A program made the translations under genes and the position numbers. This document shows positions 10,463 to 24,000 of a DNA stretch of 64,000 nt, in pieces. Each line of letters opens with the position of its first letter. Positions within the stretch are counted from its first letter, which is position 1. The notes beneath the pieces were generated by a model. The model was not told the origin of the DNA and ran no database searches. It saw only the letters and a list, made by a program, of their open reading frames with translations. Origin of the DNA: Euonymus europaeus (Eukaryota; Streptophyta; Magnoliopsida; Celastrales; Celastraceae); the NCBI GenBank assembly GCA_963580455.1, contig OY756970.1:22010001-22074000 (forward strand). The letters are read 5' to 3'.

Positions 10463-10469
10463 GTAAAAG

Positions 10470-10719
10470 TTTTTGAAAAAATTACAAAAAATGATAAACG
10501 TGTAATGTACGTCATAACGATCTTAAATGCATATTTTTTGTTCAAAACAAAAATCAGAATCTCTGTGAAAATTTTGTGACAATTCTAGACCGTTTGATCT
10601 AAAATTTAAATATTCAATTTTAGATTGTTATGATTCTTAGTTTTGTTTCGAAAAAAAAATAATACCGTTGAGATTGTAACAATATACACTACGCGTTTAT
10701 CATTTTTCTAAAAAATTAG
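10470..10719. repeat. MITE-like inverted repeat
   Basis: Left arm AATGATAAACGTGTAATGTA and right arm (reverse complement) AATGATAAACGCGTAGTGTA enclose AT-rich sequence. The interior contains CTAGACCGTTTGATCT, a motif recurring in other palindromic repeats of this window (near 38690 and 51370). Confidence 0.55.
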
Positions 10720-10782
10720 TGCTCCAAATTAGGGTGACCCACTCCACCTCTCCCAATACACATAACAGCTAAATCAAAATGG

Positions 10783-10896
10783 TCCGTTTGGATCAGAGTA
10801 TGTCTCATAGAGTATAAGCTATCGTAAAGCGTAAAAGTTGAGAGTGTCTGAGAGTATGGGTGACAGAGTATACACTAGCGTATACTCTCATCCAAA
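10783..10896. mobile_element. MITE, copy 1 of the TCCGTTTG...CAGAGTATG family
   Basis: Begins TCCGTTTGGATCAGAGTATG. It matches the reverse complement of the 42661-42780 repeat along most of its length (AGAGTATAAGCT, CGTAAAAG, GAGAGTGT). The right end is shorter, finishing near ATACTCTCATCCAAA. Confidence 0.65.
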
Positions 10897-11630
10897 ATCA
10901 AAATCACCCTAAAGTTAGAAGGAACTAAGCTGTCAATATCAAGATCGTGACCAATAATGACTTGTCTAGTTGTCTTCGTAGGAGGACCATAAATGAGTTG
11001 TCCGTGTCAGAAGATATTCTTTTTAGACCTAAAGTTGAAAATTTGACATGTTTTTTACGAGTGTTAGCCCTGCGATCATATATATTTTTGTATCATGCGT
11101 CAATACATGGTATTTAACATTATATTTGATTGACATTTAAAAAGAATGAACGAGACAAGATGTGTGAGAATCACTTATTTCATTATTTGGTTAATTTTCA
11201 AAGGGTGAAATATCAAAAACATCTTATACTCAATCCATGTTATAGAGATGATAAGTTTTGACTAATCTCTGCAGCAAATAATTAATGTTGATATTCAAAA
11301 TATTATTATATTCGTTAATAAATAATCACAATTAAAATTTTAAGTTTTTAACACTTATACACCCTCTTCATTTTAACATAGTAATGCTTATTTCACACCC
11401 ATTTCACTCACACACTCACACTCATTAGATTAACAACCAACCAAATACAGATAAAATGTTGCATGCATCGATTTATCTTAATAGATTCCTTAAAATACAG
11501 ATAAATTACAACTTCTTTAATTTACAGATTTCTAAATTACCTATCAATTTTTTTACTTCATTAAAATAATCAATAAGCATTATTTTTCCTTACTTTATTT
11601 ATTGATTATCCATTAAAAATAATTGATGGT
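10897..11630. other. AT-rich spacer
   Basis: No supported gene or clear repeat. Confidence 0.45.
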
Positions 11631-11986
11631 CACCCCACTACAGCCACCTGTAAATCAATTTGATGCACTGAAATTTTTTCATTTTAAAAAAATAATAGAT
11701 GTGTTATAATAGGGATTATGAGTCTGACGGTATATTTTTTTATGTTAAATAAAAGTCAAATTGATAGTGAAAAATGAGATAAGATGTTTCGAATTTATAT
11801 TTAACGATTCAGAATTATTATATATTTTTTTACGATCCATCTCATTTTCGTTTGATATAAATAATATACGGCTGAATTCGTAAACCTAATGATAACACTT
11901 CTTTAATTTTTGAAAAAAAAAAATTTTTTTGTGTGCATCAAAATTGATTTACTGCGGAGTCAGCTATAGCAGACCCGGCTACCCCT
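11631..11986. mobile_element. Degenerate MITE related to the one at 38524-38875
   Basis: Inner inverted arms are TGTAAATCAATTTGATGCAC on the left and, reverse-complemented, AGTAAATCAATTTTGATGCAC on the right, less one leading base. The right end (GGGGTAGCCGGGTCTGCT on the minus strand) resembles the ends of the element in GCP6 intron 1. The left end has diverged and no target duplication is left. Confidence 0.5.
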
Positions 11987-14140
11987 TATGAAGAGTGATC
12001 GGCGTTCTTTCGACTCCGATCAGATCAGTATATGTGTCAAAGAGGTCGAATGGGCTGGGATTTTTAGGATATCGAGAGCAAAGTTGCGGGAAGTTTTGTA
12101 AGCGTGGAGTGTTGGAAGTCTCGCTGGTCTGGCCATGTAAGGCAAGCCCACTAAGTCCACCTTGATACATTGATACTGTTTATAGTAGCTCTATCCTCTA
12201 TCGGAGACGAATGGCCACAACGTACTTAAAAGTCTGGGCTAAAAGCGGGCCCAATAAGCAGCTTCATATGGATTTACGGGCTGGAACGAAGCCATTCTTC
12301 CATAAATTGGCTTTCGGGCTTAGGCCTCCTTAATTGACCAAAAGCAAACAAGCAAGCACACAATTATTTCATTTGAAAAACTACCAGATTGAACTTTGAC
12401 GGACGATTTTGACACATTTGTTTAGCCGAGCTTATACATTAGTTTTTATATGTTAAGTTTATAAACTCAACTTCCCTCTACACATCAATTTATACACTTG
12501 CTTAGTAAGGATGTTTATGATTTTGAGTAATCTCTTTAAGCAAGTATGATAGAAAACCTCTAAATTTGATGGACTATGTCTGTGTTGACACTCTTACCAT
12601 CTATCAAAGGGTGTTTTTTTTTAATCCTTAATAAGAATGTTTGAAATTTTGTTTCAATTAATTATTTTCAGCAACAACGATTGTAACGGCTAATTTTACT
12701 GAAAAGCAAATGAAATTGAAGAATAGAATTAAAAAATAGATAATAAATAAACTCTCTCTTTAGCATTTATTGCTTATTAAAATATTAACAATTCTTTGCT
12801 ATATATGGTATGCTACTATCGTAACGGCTAATTTTTTGAATATGAGATTTTTTTTTCAAACAGGATGTCCCTGGAGGGTCTCTGAATCTGGATTTGAATT
12901 TTAAAATTAGGCGTTAACCGAGGAATTGAAAAACGTGCCGTACTTTTGTCTTCAAGGAAACTGCTTCACGTGCCCATTTTGATAAAAAATCTTTTTCTGG
13001 ATAAGCTTAGCTGTATTACACTATTACAAATATACTCATTAAAAAATCCACCGAACTTTTTATGCGAGAAAAGAAAAAAAAAACAATCGGCATCAATTCT
13101 TTGAATTAAGTCATAATTATGCCTACCAAAAGTGTTCAGATTGCCTTGCCTTGGAATAAAAATTAGTTACGTATGTGAGAGAGAGAAGAAAGCATTGTTC
13201 TTACATGGGCCTTCATGAAAGGAGAATATGATGGGTATTGAGGGTGTCCAAGGTCAATTTTTAATATATTTTGTCAAATTACTTAGTAGAATATGGATTT
13301 TTATGTTGATTTTTGATCGAATTTTAATGAAAAATGTTTATTTTTCTTTTCAAAAAAAGATAAATGGGTTCAATTTTATCAAATTTTTTGACAAATCTAA
13401 TAGGCATGTTGCTGTCCTCAAGAGGTAAAAGAGAAACCAACAACTAAGAGTGGAAAAATTATATGCGAGTCGAAAAATTATATTCCACAGTAGTTTTATG
13501 GGTTCTATTCGCCCACGTTACGCTACAACTGGTTTCATCGAATAATTGTTTGGTTGACAATCATATTAATCCACAACCAAATTTAATGAAATCCATTATT
13601 TATTTTCAGAAATTGTTTTACACAACGAGTTTCAAATGATTTTGTTCAAGAACAAAATAGTTTAAGGATGGTTCGAAGGGCTTCGTGTTTGTGGACTTTG
13701 CCGACTTTGTGACGGGTGCCTTTTCTCCAATTATGGGCGAGACATGCTCACGGAATCTTTGGAAGTGGAATGTTCAAAATATGGCTCTTAAGAATTACAA
13801 AAAAAAAAAAGAAGCTTCTTCACCAAATGCAAATGGCTAGAAATTCTAAAAGTTGATGCGCCTTTGGGTTTGGCTTGAAGAGTATTCAGATTGTATTTCT
13901 ACCTCCTTCTAGCAGATATTCTTTTGTCATTTACTAATTTAATGAAATATTTTAGTTTATATCAAAAACATAAAAAGATCTACGAATCACAAAAATAGTA
14001 AACATCCTTGAACGTGAGTTTGACTGTACGCGGATAACTCGCCCGAGTTTCCAGATCCACTCACCGACTTGAAAGTTGAAACACGATGATTAAAGAAAGA
14101 AAATCTAAAACCCACTTTTGGGGCAAAGAATAAGAAAGCA
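11987..14140. other. Gene-poor interval upstream of the GH3 gene
   Basis: Low-complexity AT-rich sequence with only short unsupported frames. The last part should contain the GH3 promoter, but I see no clear TATA box at a supported distance. Confidence 0.45.
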
Positions 14141-14766
14141 AATTATCACGAAAGAAGCTAGACATATAACTAGTGCTGTAGTGGAGTCGGGCAGCAGCCT
14201 CTATTACGAACATCCTTCCACTCTCCACTGTCAAGGCCTCCTTGAAGACCCCAACAACTGTGCAGAGGAGGTAACACCCTTCTTTAACAACCCACTCTTT
14301 CTGTCTTCGACTGGGTATTCTCGTTTGCCCCCATGTGACTTGTATTGCATTACTTGCTTTGTTGCTTTTGTTTCCATTGCCCTCTATATTCTCTTTATTT
14401 TTGGGTTCTTACTGTCCGTTGTATTGCAACTTGTGATGGGTTTTTTCTTTCTAGCTTCTGCGGATTTTTATCAGTATCACTTTTTTTCATTGATGCTTTT
14501 GCGTACATTCTTTATTTGCTTATTTGTCCCATTTCTCAGATCTTCATGTTTATAGTTTTCTTTGACAGATCTTAAAGATTCTCTCTCTGTGCGTTTGTGC
14601 AAAATCATTTTTTTTCTTCAAATTAATTCCATTGGCTATCTGTTATAATCTCTAGATATTAGAAAACAGTTGCACTGCTCTGGCTATCAATTTTTAGTTT
14701 TTAGCAACTTTCTGACTGTACTTTTATCTCCAGACTATAAGCCAAGAGATTCATTGGGGTGCTAAA

Positions 14767-17665
14767 ATGGGGAAATTTTCAAGACCCGTTTTGGGATTTC
14801 TGTTGCTGTGCTGTTTGGCATCTATTACAGAAGCAGAATTCCTGAAATACAAAGACCCCAAACAGCCAGTTGGTGCAAGAATCAGAGACCTCGTGAAACG
14901 AATGACTCTAGAGGAAAAGATTGGCCAAATGGTGCAGATCGAGCGCACTGTTGCAACTCCTGATGTCATGAAGCAATACTTCATTGGTATAAACTGTACC
15001 TTTAAATAAAAATTTGTGATAAATCCTTTTTGTTTCACATGTCCATGTTTATTGGTTACTTTCGAATGCTGACATTAGATCCAAATTAGCTGTGTATTGG
15101 ATGAATGAACTGGGTTTCTGGTGACATATCTACTTATGAATGCATTTTGTAATGCTTTTATGTTGAAAAATGCACCGTGTTCTGAATGGCTGATATGGGA
15201 TTTGCAGGGAGCGTTTTGAGCGGTGGAGGAAGTGTGCCAGCGCAAAAGGCCTCTGCTGAGATGTGGATAAATACGGTGAATGAGATCCAGAAGGCAGCTC
15301 TTTCCACCCGTCTTGGAATTCCCATGATTTATGGGATTGATGCTGTTCACGGACACAACAATGTATACAATGCCACCATTTTCCCCCACAATATTGGACT
15401 TGGAGTGACCAGGCATGTATTTTGAGTAATGCGCTTTTGTTAATTCTTTTGTTTTATCAATGTTGTACATTGAATTTGTTCACCAAAATTCTTACTTTAC
15501 AGTTTTAAATGTTAACCAGGGACCCTATGCTGGTCAAAAAGATAGGAGAAGCAACAGCTCTTGAAGTTAGAGCTACTGGAATTCCTTACGTTTTTGCTCC
15601 TTGTATAGCGGTAAAAAGAGATCTCGATAAATTTATCACCACATGTTTTAGTAAAAACTTCACAAACTGTTTTGATGTGTCATTTCTTTTCTTGCTACAT
15701 TTGCAGGTTTGCAGGGATCCTCGATGGGGTCGATGCTACGAAAGCTATAGCGAGGATCATAGGATTGTTCAAGCCATGACTGAGATCATACCTGGTTTAC
15801 AAGGCGATCTCCCTGCCAATTCTAAAAGGGGTGTTCCCTATGTTGCTTCTGGAGAGTAAGAATTTTGCACATATTTATCTAGCTACCTGGATTTTTTTTT
15901 TAAATTTCCACTAGTAGTATATATGCTTAATTTTGCTAGTTCTTGTTCTTTTATGGAGAGTGATTTATGCAGGACTTAGAATTTTGATTATTCCTCTTAC
16001 AATATCTCCTTCAATGCACTATTTTAATTAGGAGGAAGGTTGCTGCCTGTGCTAAGCACTATGTGGCAGATGGTGGCACGAACCATGGAATTGATGAGAA
16101 CAACACTATGATAAACTCACAGGGGTTGTTTAGCATCCACATGCCTGCTTACTATAACTCTATAAGTAAGGGTGTTGCAACAGTTATGGTATCATACTCA
16201 AGCTTGAATGGGCAAAGGATGCACGGTAATCGTGATCTTGTCACTGGATTCCTCAAGAACAAGCTGAAGTTTCGGGTAAGTTAAATTGTTTAACTGCATA
16301 TTATCTTTGTTATTTTTATAGTTTATCCATCTAAATGGAGCATCAAAGATAGTTGTCTAATATGTTTCTTTGTGTATTTCAGGGTTTTGTGATATCAGAT
16401 TGGCAGGGTATTGACAGGATTACTTCTCCTCCTCATGCTAACTATTCATATTCTGTTGGAGCTGGAGTGGGCGCTGGGATTGACATGGTCAGTTGAGAGT
16501 AGCATAATGTAGAATACTTTGTATATAGACTGAGACTTGAAAAGCTCACATGTTATTACCTAAACTGATTATCTTTTTAAGTTCATCATCTGATGCATTT
16601 CTACATCTATTTCAGGTCATGGTTCCCTATAACTTCACAGAGTTCATTGATCTTCTGACCTATCAAGTGAAGAACAATATCATCCCAATGAGCAGGATTG
16701 ATGATGCCGTAAAAAGGATTTTGAGGGTTAAAATTGTCATGGGTCTCTTTGAGAACCCACTAGCTGATCATAGCCTGGTTAACCAACTTGGCAGTCAGGT
16801 CTGTTGATTAAAGTTCGTTTTCTTAAATACATGCCCTTCTTCTATCTCTGTCGGATGGATGAGTAATCCTTACTGATTGACCGTGCACATTGATCAGGAA
16901 CATAGAGAATTGGCAAGGGAAGCTGTCAGAAAATCACTTGTGCTTCTAAAGAATGGTAAATCTGTTGATAAGCCATTGTTGCCACTTCCTAAGAAAGCAC
17001 CAAAGATTTTAGTTGCAGGAGGTAGCGCTGACAATTTGGGTAATCAATGTGGAGGCTGGACTATTACATGGCAGGGTCTCGGTGGGAATGAGCTAACTGT
17101 CGGTATGTTGATTGTGTGGTTTCAATTGTCCTTGTTTGAATTTTATTACAAATCATTTGACGGCGTACAATGTTCATAAACAGGTACCACGATCCTTAAT
17201 GCAGTAAAAAACACAGTTGATCCAACAACTCAAGTCGTCTACAATGAGAACCCAGACGCAAACTTTGTCAAGTCCAACAAATTCTCATATGCTATTGTTG
17301 TCGTGGGTGAGCCCCCTTACGCAGAGATGTATGGTGACAGCAATAACCTTACGATACCTGAACCCGGTCCAAGCACTATAAAGAATGTGTGTGGGGCAGT
17401 CAAATGTGTAGTTGTTATTGTATCTGGCCGGCCGGTTGTTATCGAGCCTTATGTCGAAACAATAGATGCCATTGTAGCTGCTTGGCTTCCCGGAACTGAA
17501 GGCCAAGGTGTTGCTGATGTTCTATTTGGTGATTATGGATTTACTGGCAAGCTTGCGCGCACATGGTTCAAGACAATTGATCAGCTTCCCATGAATGTTG
17601 GTGATCCACACTATGATCCTCTATTCCCCTTTGGATTCGGATTGACGACTAAACCTACAAAGTAG
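14767..17665 (+). CDS. Glycoside hydrolase family 3 beta-glucosidase / exo-beta-glucanase
   Basis: Secreted cell-wall enzyme expected to release glucose from beta-glucan or related glucosides. Nine exons: 14767-14986, 15208-15412, 15520-15610, 15707-15855, 16032-16275, 16383-16487, 16616-16798, 16898-17102, 17184-17665. They sum to 1884 bases (627 aa), normal for plant exo-glucanase-type GH3 proteins. The N terminus is a signal peptide ([14 protein letters not shown]). The first domain has [31 protein letters not shown] and the nucleophile motif VISDWQG. The second domain has [19 protein letters not shown] (acid/base region) and LFPFGFGL near the end. Intron 2 has a GC donor (AG|GCATGT at 15413); no GT donor keeps the frame. 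A 5' UTR exon ending near 14270 (GAG|GTAAC), with its intron closing at about 14733 (CTCCAG), is likely. Exact substrate is not determinable. Confidence 0.95.
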
Positions 17666-18394
17666 AGGCAAAGCCATAATTATTAAGGAAAACAGGCTGC
17701 TGAATTGTATGAACTGTTGAGGTGCTTAGGCACAAAGGAACTTCTTCCCAGTGGTAAATTATTATCCTTCTGTTATGTAATCTAGAATCACTACTTACAG
17801 CATCCATGCATTTACGTGAAGAACTGAGAATGAAATTGAGTGCATCAAAATTTAGTATCTTTGAGACAAGACAAGAATACATTTCGGAAAATCTGCTTTA
17901 ATCTTAAGTAAAGCTCTTTCGATTTATGATGATCCATGTTAGCATTTTCACTGGCATTGGGCCAAGATGGGTCAGCCTACAATTCAGTTTTATTTGTAAA
18001 AAGTTAATGGCCCAATCTGTTAGACACTTCCGGCCCATATGATAAAACCATGTACCAGCCTAATTTCCTTCCGTCAGCGTCGTAGGCCTTTCTATCCCAG
18101 TGTGTGTCGTGCCTTGTGCGTTGCTTTAAGGACCATGTGATGTTACCACCACTGTCGTCCAATTCCCCACAACTAATTAATGGGCCATTACACTGGACTT
18201 TCATTGCCAAGTGGGCAAACGGTGGGCCATCCTTTGAAACCCAAGGGCCAGGGTTATGACTTATGACTGCCTTTAAGAATAATGGGCCAACCTTTTAGGC
18301 CAATTTGATCAACCGTAGGCTAGCCCATTTTCAAAAGTTCAGCGTCAATTGCGACCCACCGCAAAAAAAAGTTTTTTTTTTTTCTTTTTGAAAA
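17666..18394. other. 3' flank of the GH3 gene
   Basis: Presumed 3' UTR to about 17900, then an interval rich in GGGCC and TGGGCC words with no supported gene. The last nine bases (18386-18394) are one copy of a target duplication. Confidence 0.45.
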
Positions 18395-20203
18395 GGAAAA
18401 TGCTAAACGTCCCAACACTGTAGCATCCATAATATCCCTAATCTATGTGGACATGATGACTAGGATAGTGACATGAAAAGTTGATCAAACAAAAAAAAAT
18501 TTGATACAAAAATGCCCCAGTCACACATGTTTTTGAAATTTTAAAATTTTAAAAATTGATAAATATTAATAAAGGTAACACGTGAAAATTTTGAAAGATT
18601 GACAATTCCAAAAAAGTTGTCAAACATGCAAATATTTTTCTCTCTCTTCAATGCTTTCATTTTTTGTTAAATATAATTTTAAAATGATTCATCTCTCAAA
18701 ATACATATTAGATTTGGAAAAAAAAATTACATATTTGAAATCAACATGCAAAACTCTTTCCAACAAGATCCATTGTCAATATTTTTTAACGAATCGTTCG
18801 TTATTACATTGTTCTTTTGAAAATAATGTTTTTAGTGTTTAAAACATTTGATCAATTTACTACACTGTTTTGGGCGCCTTATTACAGTGGCATAAAGAGT
18901 TTTAATACACTATTATGTGCCCTATTACTTTGTCTTGGACTTTTATTACAATGTTATTTTGCCTTTATTACATCGTCTTAACTTTTTTATTACACTGTTA
19001 TGTCATTGTGTTTTTACCTTGACAGTGCATTATAACATTACGTTTTATTATGACAGAGTTCTATTACATTGTGTTTTATTTTTGGCAATCTATTATCACA
19101 TTGTGATGACTATTTGACAGTACATTATCACACTATGTTTTATTATGACAATGTCATATCACATTGTGTTTTTATATTGTTTTATTACTTTGGATTGACT
19201 ATTTGACAATGTCTTATTATATTATTTTTTATAGTGACAATTCATTATTACATTGTGTACTGTCATAATTTTTACAATGTTCTCATGATTGTTCAATGTA
19301 TTTAACTTTGTTCTAATGTTTGTTATTTTTTAAGCACAATGTGATAGCATTAATGTACAAAAAATCATAGCATTGCCACAGTAATATCAATTGTTAAAAA
19401 AATAAGTTTGGGGCTGGATCATGTAAAAAACAAATAAAACAGTGCATTAAAATCTTGTGGAACAATGTGATAAACTCAAAAATAGTGTGTTACCCAAAAC
19501 ATTGCATAAAATATCAATAGCAGTACATTAGACACCGCAATAATGCATTAAAATATCCAGAAGAGTCATCATCTTGTATTCTTCGTCTTCCCCCTTAGAA
19601 AATAGGCGAACAGGTAGATCTGAGAGTGCATTAAACACCCATAACAATGTATTAGATATCTACACCAATGCATTAGAACACCCAGAGCAGTCCTTATCTT
19701 TGTTTCTTTGTCTTCCCCCTCAAAAAGCACTTGAACAAATAGATCTGACTTTATCCAAGGGAAAAAAAACCAGAATAACATGATATTTGAAGAATGAACA
19801 AAAAGAATAAAGAAAAAACACAGGATTCGAAGAACGAACCAAAAAAATCCAGAAAAAAACACAATATTCAAATAACGAACCTGGAAAAATCTAGAAAAAC
19901 AGAAATCAAACCTTATTTTTGTGTTTTCCTTTTTTGTTTTCTCACGAATCTTCTTCTTCTTCCCAAAAAAATGAAATATGCTCATTGTGCTCAGAGAGAA
20001 GATGAGGAAGAGAGAGGAGAGGGAGAGAGAGGACGTTGATTCAAAAATGGAGGAGAGAGAGTTTGTGTCTTAAAATGACCAGCTAGAGAGAGGGGTATTT
20101 GTGACCAAAGAAAATGAAATTTGTTAGTGGAATGATGACTAAGCTTGCCACATGTATTTGGGATGTTTTGGGATACTTATCATTGGGATACCTAGTAATA
20201 CCG
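18395..20203. mobile_element. Non-autonomous Mutator-like element (1809 bp)
   Basis: Flanked by a perfect 9-bp duplication, TTTTGAAAA, at 18386-18394 and 20204-20212, the size expected for Mutator-like insertion. The ends are long, diverged inverted repeats. The left shows ATAATATCCCTAATC, TGTGGAC and ATGATGACTAGGATAGTGAC. The reverse-complemented right end shows AACATCCCAAAT, TGTGGCA and TTAGTCATCATTCCACTAAC. The interior has dozens of variants of ATTACATTGT, mostly in one orientation to about 19260 and in the other (ACAATGTGATA, GTGCATTA) after it. A GA-rich tract lies at 19995-20090. No transposase frame. Confidence 0.7.
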
Positions 20204-20229
20204 TTTTGAAAAACAGAAACTTCATTGAC

Positions 20230-20690
20230 TTGAATCCATAAGAAGAGCGTTAGAAAAGAAATCAGGGGGTGCACTCCCTAAACATGGACAGTCAAGGAAC
20301 CTGCCGCTCTGGCTAGAAAATGAGTGACAGAGTTTGCTGATCTCCGCATGCAATAAATCTTATAGCTGTTTATCTCGTTAAAAAGAGATTTACATTCATC
20401 AATGAGATTTACGTTCATCAATGATAACGCCAATGTATGTAGGAACTATCCAAACTTGCATCGGACTCAATAATGACACTGCAGATAGCATTATCTTTTA
20501 ACCACCCAAGAGCCTGACGAAGGCTTAAGGCTTCAGCCAACGCAGCATCCAAGAGGCCTGTCAAAGGTCCACTACAAGCTGCCTGCAATTGACCCAAATC
20601 ATCACATAACACTCAGCCAAACCCCAACTTGTTTTGAGCCTGAAATAAAGCATCGTCCACATTAAACTTCAGCCAACTAGCACTTGGTTT
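20230..20690 (-). pseudogene. RNase H-like (RVT_3) remnant of a LINE or derived gene
   Basis: One minus-strand frame reads WLKFNVDDALF, then stops after NKLGFG, continues as VLCDDLGQLQAACSG and LAEALSLRQALGWL, and reaches VIIESDAS. A second frame after a slip near 20400 reads LIDECKSLFNEI and RRSANSVTHFLARAA. This is the order of a plant RVT_3 RNase H domain, with one in-frame stop and one frameshift. A short local duplication of TTCATCAATGAGATTTAC-like sequence near 20393-20425 probably caused the slip. Confidence 0.7.
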
Positions 20691-21014
20691 TAATTGGAAA
20701 AAATCTCAGGAACAAGATAACGATAGCTCATAAGTTTAGAGGAGGAAGAAAAAAAGAGGAACATAACAAAAATGTTCATCATCTTTGAATTAAAAGAATA
20801 TTTTCCAAGGAATACTGCTTCTCATTCTAGTATAAATCAAATTCAACGAACGTTATTTATTCACAAATTGAAAATGGATAAAAGCTTGAGCCTAATCTTT
20901 GAGTTCCAGCAACTAATAAAATTTACAAAATTCTCATATAGGATTAGGATCATTTACCTTTTTTGTATGAATATATCAGCTCGTGTCTCAATTTAGCTCA
21001 CGCACAGAATTCCT

Positions 21015-24000
21015 TCATGGTCTATTCATTTTCCATAGCAAATAACTCTCAACCATGTCTAGGCCACAGAGCTCCTTTACGACAGGCATAGTTGCTGGAA
21101 TCGGCAACTGGAAAGGCGAGTCTGATCCCTCTATGCCCCTCCATGAGAGAAGTTGTCGTCGGGCTTCTCTAATAGTTGCTCTTGTAGCACAATGAACTGA
21201 GGATGCTAAGAGTAGTGGAGGCTCACCAGAAGCTGCAATAACAACCAGACTCAAAAGGCCACTCCAGGCAAATTAACAATACTATGATGTAGAACCATGG
21301 ACATCATTGTCAGAGTTCATGATTGACAATGTTTTAACCATGGAGAAACTTATCACAAGCTGTTCATTTGGTAGGGCATACCTTTTGAAGAGAGGACGCG
21401 TTTTTGGTGATGTCCACTGTTCAGTATTTCAACATTGAATTGTCTAGGAATGGTGTCTATCGTAGGGATTTCGTACGTCAATGGGCCTTCTACCACCACT
21501 AATCCGTCTTCATTTGTCAGGTATTCTTCCAGCATAAAAAACCCAACTCCTTGAACAAATGCTCCTTCAATCTGCAAAAACCCACTTCAATTGAGCCATC
21601 CATTTTTGTCAAAAGCTAGACCTGTTTTACTTGAAATCCCTCTAGAAGAGAGAATTCTTGATGCATGGAGCCTTATCATTATGTCCATGTCAAACCATTT
21701 TCCATGTCAAAGAGAGTTTAATTTTATGCAAGTCATATCATGTGTCCCGTTGGGAACATCTGATAAAAATACATAAGAAAAAACACATAACCTGTGTTGA
21801 GACTACTTGAAATCCAAGCAACTAAGACAAAATAAACAAAGTTGAATTTATTCTGTATGTATATTGTCGTCGGCCTAACCTGTCCTAAATCCACAGCAGG
21901 GTTAAGACTTTTCCCACAGTCATATATGATATCTGAGCGCAAAATTGTAGTTTCCCCTGTTAGAATGTTTACCTCCACCTGAAACACCATACCTTCAATA
22001 TTAGAATTGAGAAATTTACACGGATAATCCCTTTAAAGGAAACAGCAGACAGGGCATAAGGATCCTGAGGCGGTGGTGGGGTCTTAGAAAGTACAGATTT
22101 ACAGATTATTCAGTTTCACAGTGTAATGTGTGTTGCAATCTGGTAGGACTGTAGCATACACGGCAGCAATATGTGGCAGACAGTTCCCATATTACTTACA
22201 AGCACCAGTTAAGTACCAGTTAAAGTGCCAAAACAGAGTACATAAAGCTATCCTAGGCTAACTCACCTCAGTAACTGCAGCACCATAGTTTAAGTAGCTG
22301 TTGGAAGTCAATTCAGGAACAAAGTAAGAACTTGCCGATAGGTTGACAGATTGCAGAGTTGCCTGTATTACATTGAATATAAAAGTACAATCAATCACTC
22401 CATTTTCACTTGTTATGGGAACTGCACCGACATAAAGTGCATGTCATGTAAATGTTTGTAGCAGTCTTGAAGATATGCCTAAATCATGATATGCTTCACG
22501 ACTTGATCCTATTCACAGAAAAATTTCACCATGACAAATTAGTGCAGTGTTGGATTGAAGAAATGAAAGACTTCAGGATTTCTAAAAATCCATAATAAGT
22601 GAAGAAAAAGAAAGACTCCAGTCAAAGATAATAGAATTTTGCAAGTACTCCACTCTCCAAGGACACAAGCAATGTAATTGCAAGTATAAGTTGCTAAAAG
22701 TGAAGAAAACCACCTGTACAATGAGTGTCTCCCAGTTGATGGAACCCATTTTCTCCTGAAAGCTCTCCTTGAGTGGGGTAAGTCTCTCAACCAATATTTT
22801 ACAGCATAGTCTTACTGCCTCGCAGCTTGCCTCAGATGTAGTGCTTCCAGCTGTAAACCCGCCTTGAATTAAACTCAAGGTATCAGATTGTATGACACGT
22901 ACTTTCTCCAAGAGGTCTCCACTTCCGTCACATTTAATTAAACTGAGAGCATATGCAGTCATCTGTTTTACCTTTGTCCAAAGCCCTTGGCCAATTTCAA
23001 CCCCTCCGACTTCAACAAGTACAGATCCATCGCGAAGAATGCTTACTTTCCCAGGCGTTGATCTCAATATCACTTCATGCACTATTGGTACCCTTGAAAT
23101 GCCTCTTTTCTGCCATATATTTTGCCTATTGAATTCTTTTACTGACTCGGTCCTTTGTTTGAAGCTTGAAGATGTGGCCAATTTATCCCATATTGAGGAT
23201 AAAGTATATTCTTTAAATTCACCCGAGCTATGCTCATAGAATAAATTGAGGGTTTCATATGTGTGGAGATTCATTTTTCTGACGGTATCCACATCCATAT
23301 AAAGGGTAGATGCTACATGCTCAATTACAGCCTCAGCTATAAATGACCCTTGTACCTCCCCAGGTGCCCGCATAGCTGACTTAGAATAGTGGTTTGTTTT
23401 GCATATCTTAATATCAAAAGATAAGGCACCCCAGTTATACTTCTTGAGTGTACACACTATATTTCGTGGCATCATTGGACTTATATCTGCAGATATTCCA
23501 GCATTAACTAATATATCAAGTTGTAAGGCAGTAATCTTCCCATCAGATTTGAATCCTACACTGTAAGTTATTTCCATGGGATGTCTTCCTCCTGCCATTA
23601 TCATATCAGTCTTGCGATTGAGATAAGTCCTGACAGGTCGCTGTAATTTGTGTGCTGCAACTGCACATGCTGTAGAAACCTGAAGCATCATCACATTTTA
23701 AAAACTGGATCAACAGAAACCAAATAAAGAACAGGAAATAAAAAGAACTCTTATTCTTCTAAAGTAGCAAAAAAGTATAATCAAACTCTAAGAGAGAGGA
23801 ATTCAAGCCTGTTCGGAATCAAAATTGATGTTGGAATAATTATATCCTACCAAATATGGCATAGAGTTCATCTCTCAGTAAATAAAAGCTATCCTTTATG
23901 GTGTTTCAGCCTTTCTCAGTGCAAATATCTAAACCCATTTATTTATTGTGTTAACAATACTTATATAAGTTAGCAGAACTCTCAAAGCCACTCTGCTCGA

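Noticed and set aside
14118..14555. 145-codon plus-strand frame before the GH3 gene
   Set aside because: No ATG context or homology. It spans the likely 5' UTR exon and a T-rich 5' UTR intron, which explains the hydrophobic translation.
18004..18210. 68-codon minus-strand frame
   Set aside because: Lies in the flank of the GH3 gene, shows no recognisable motif and has no partner exon.
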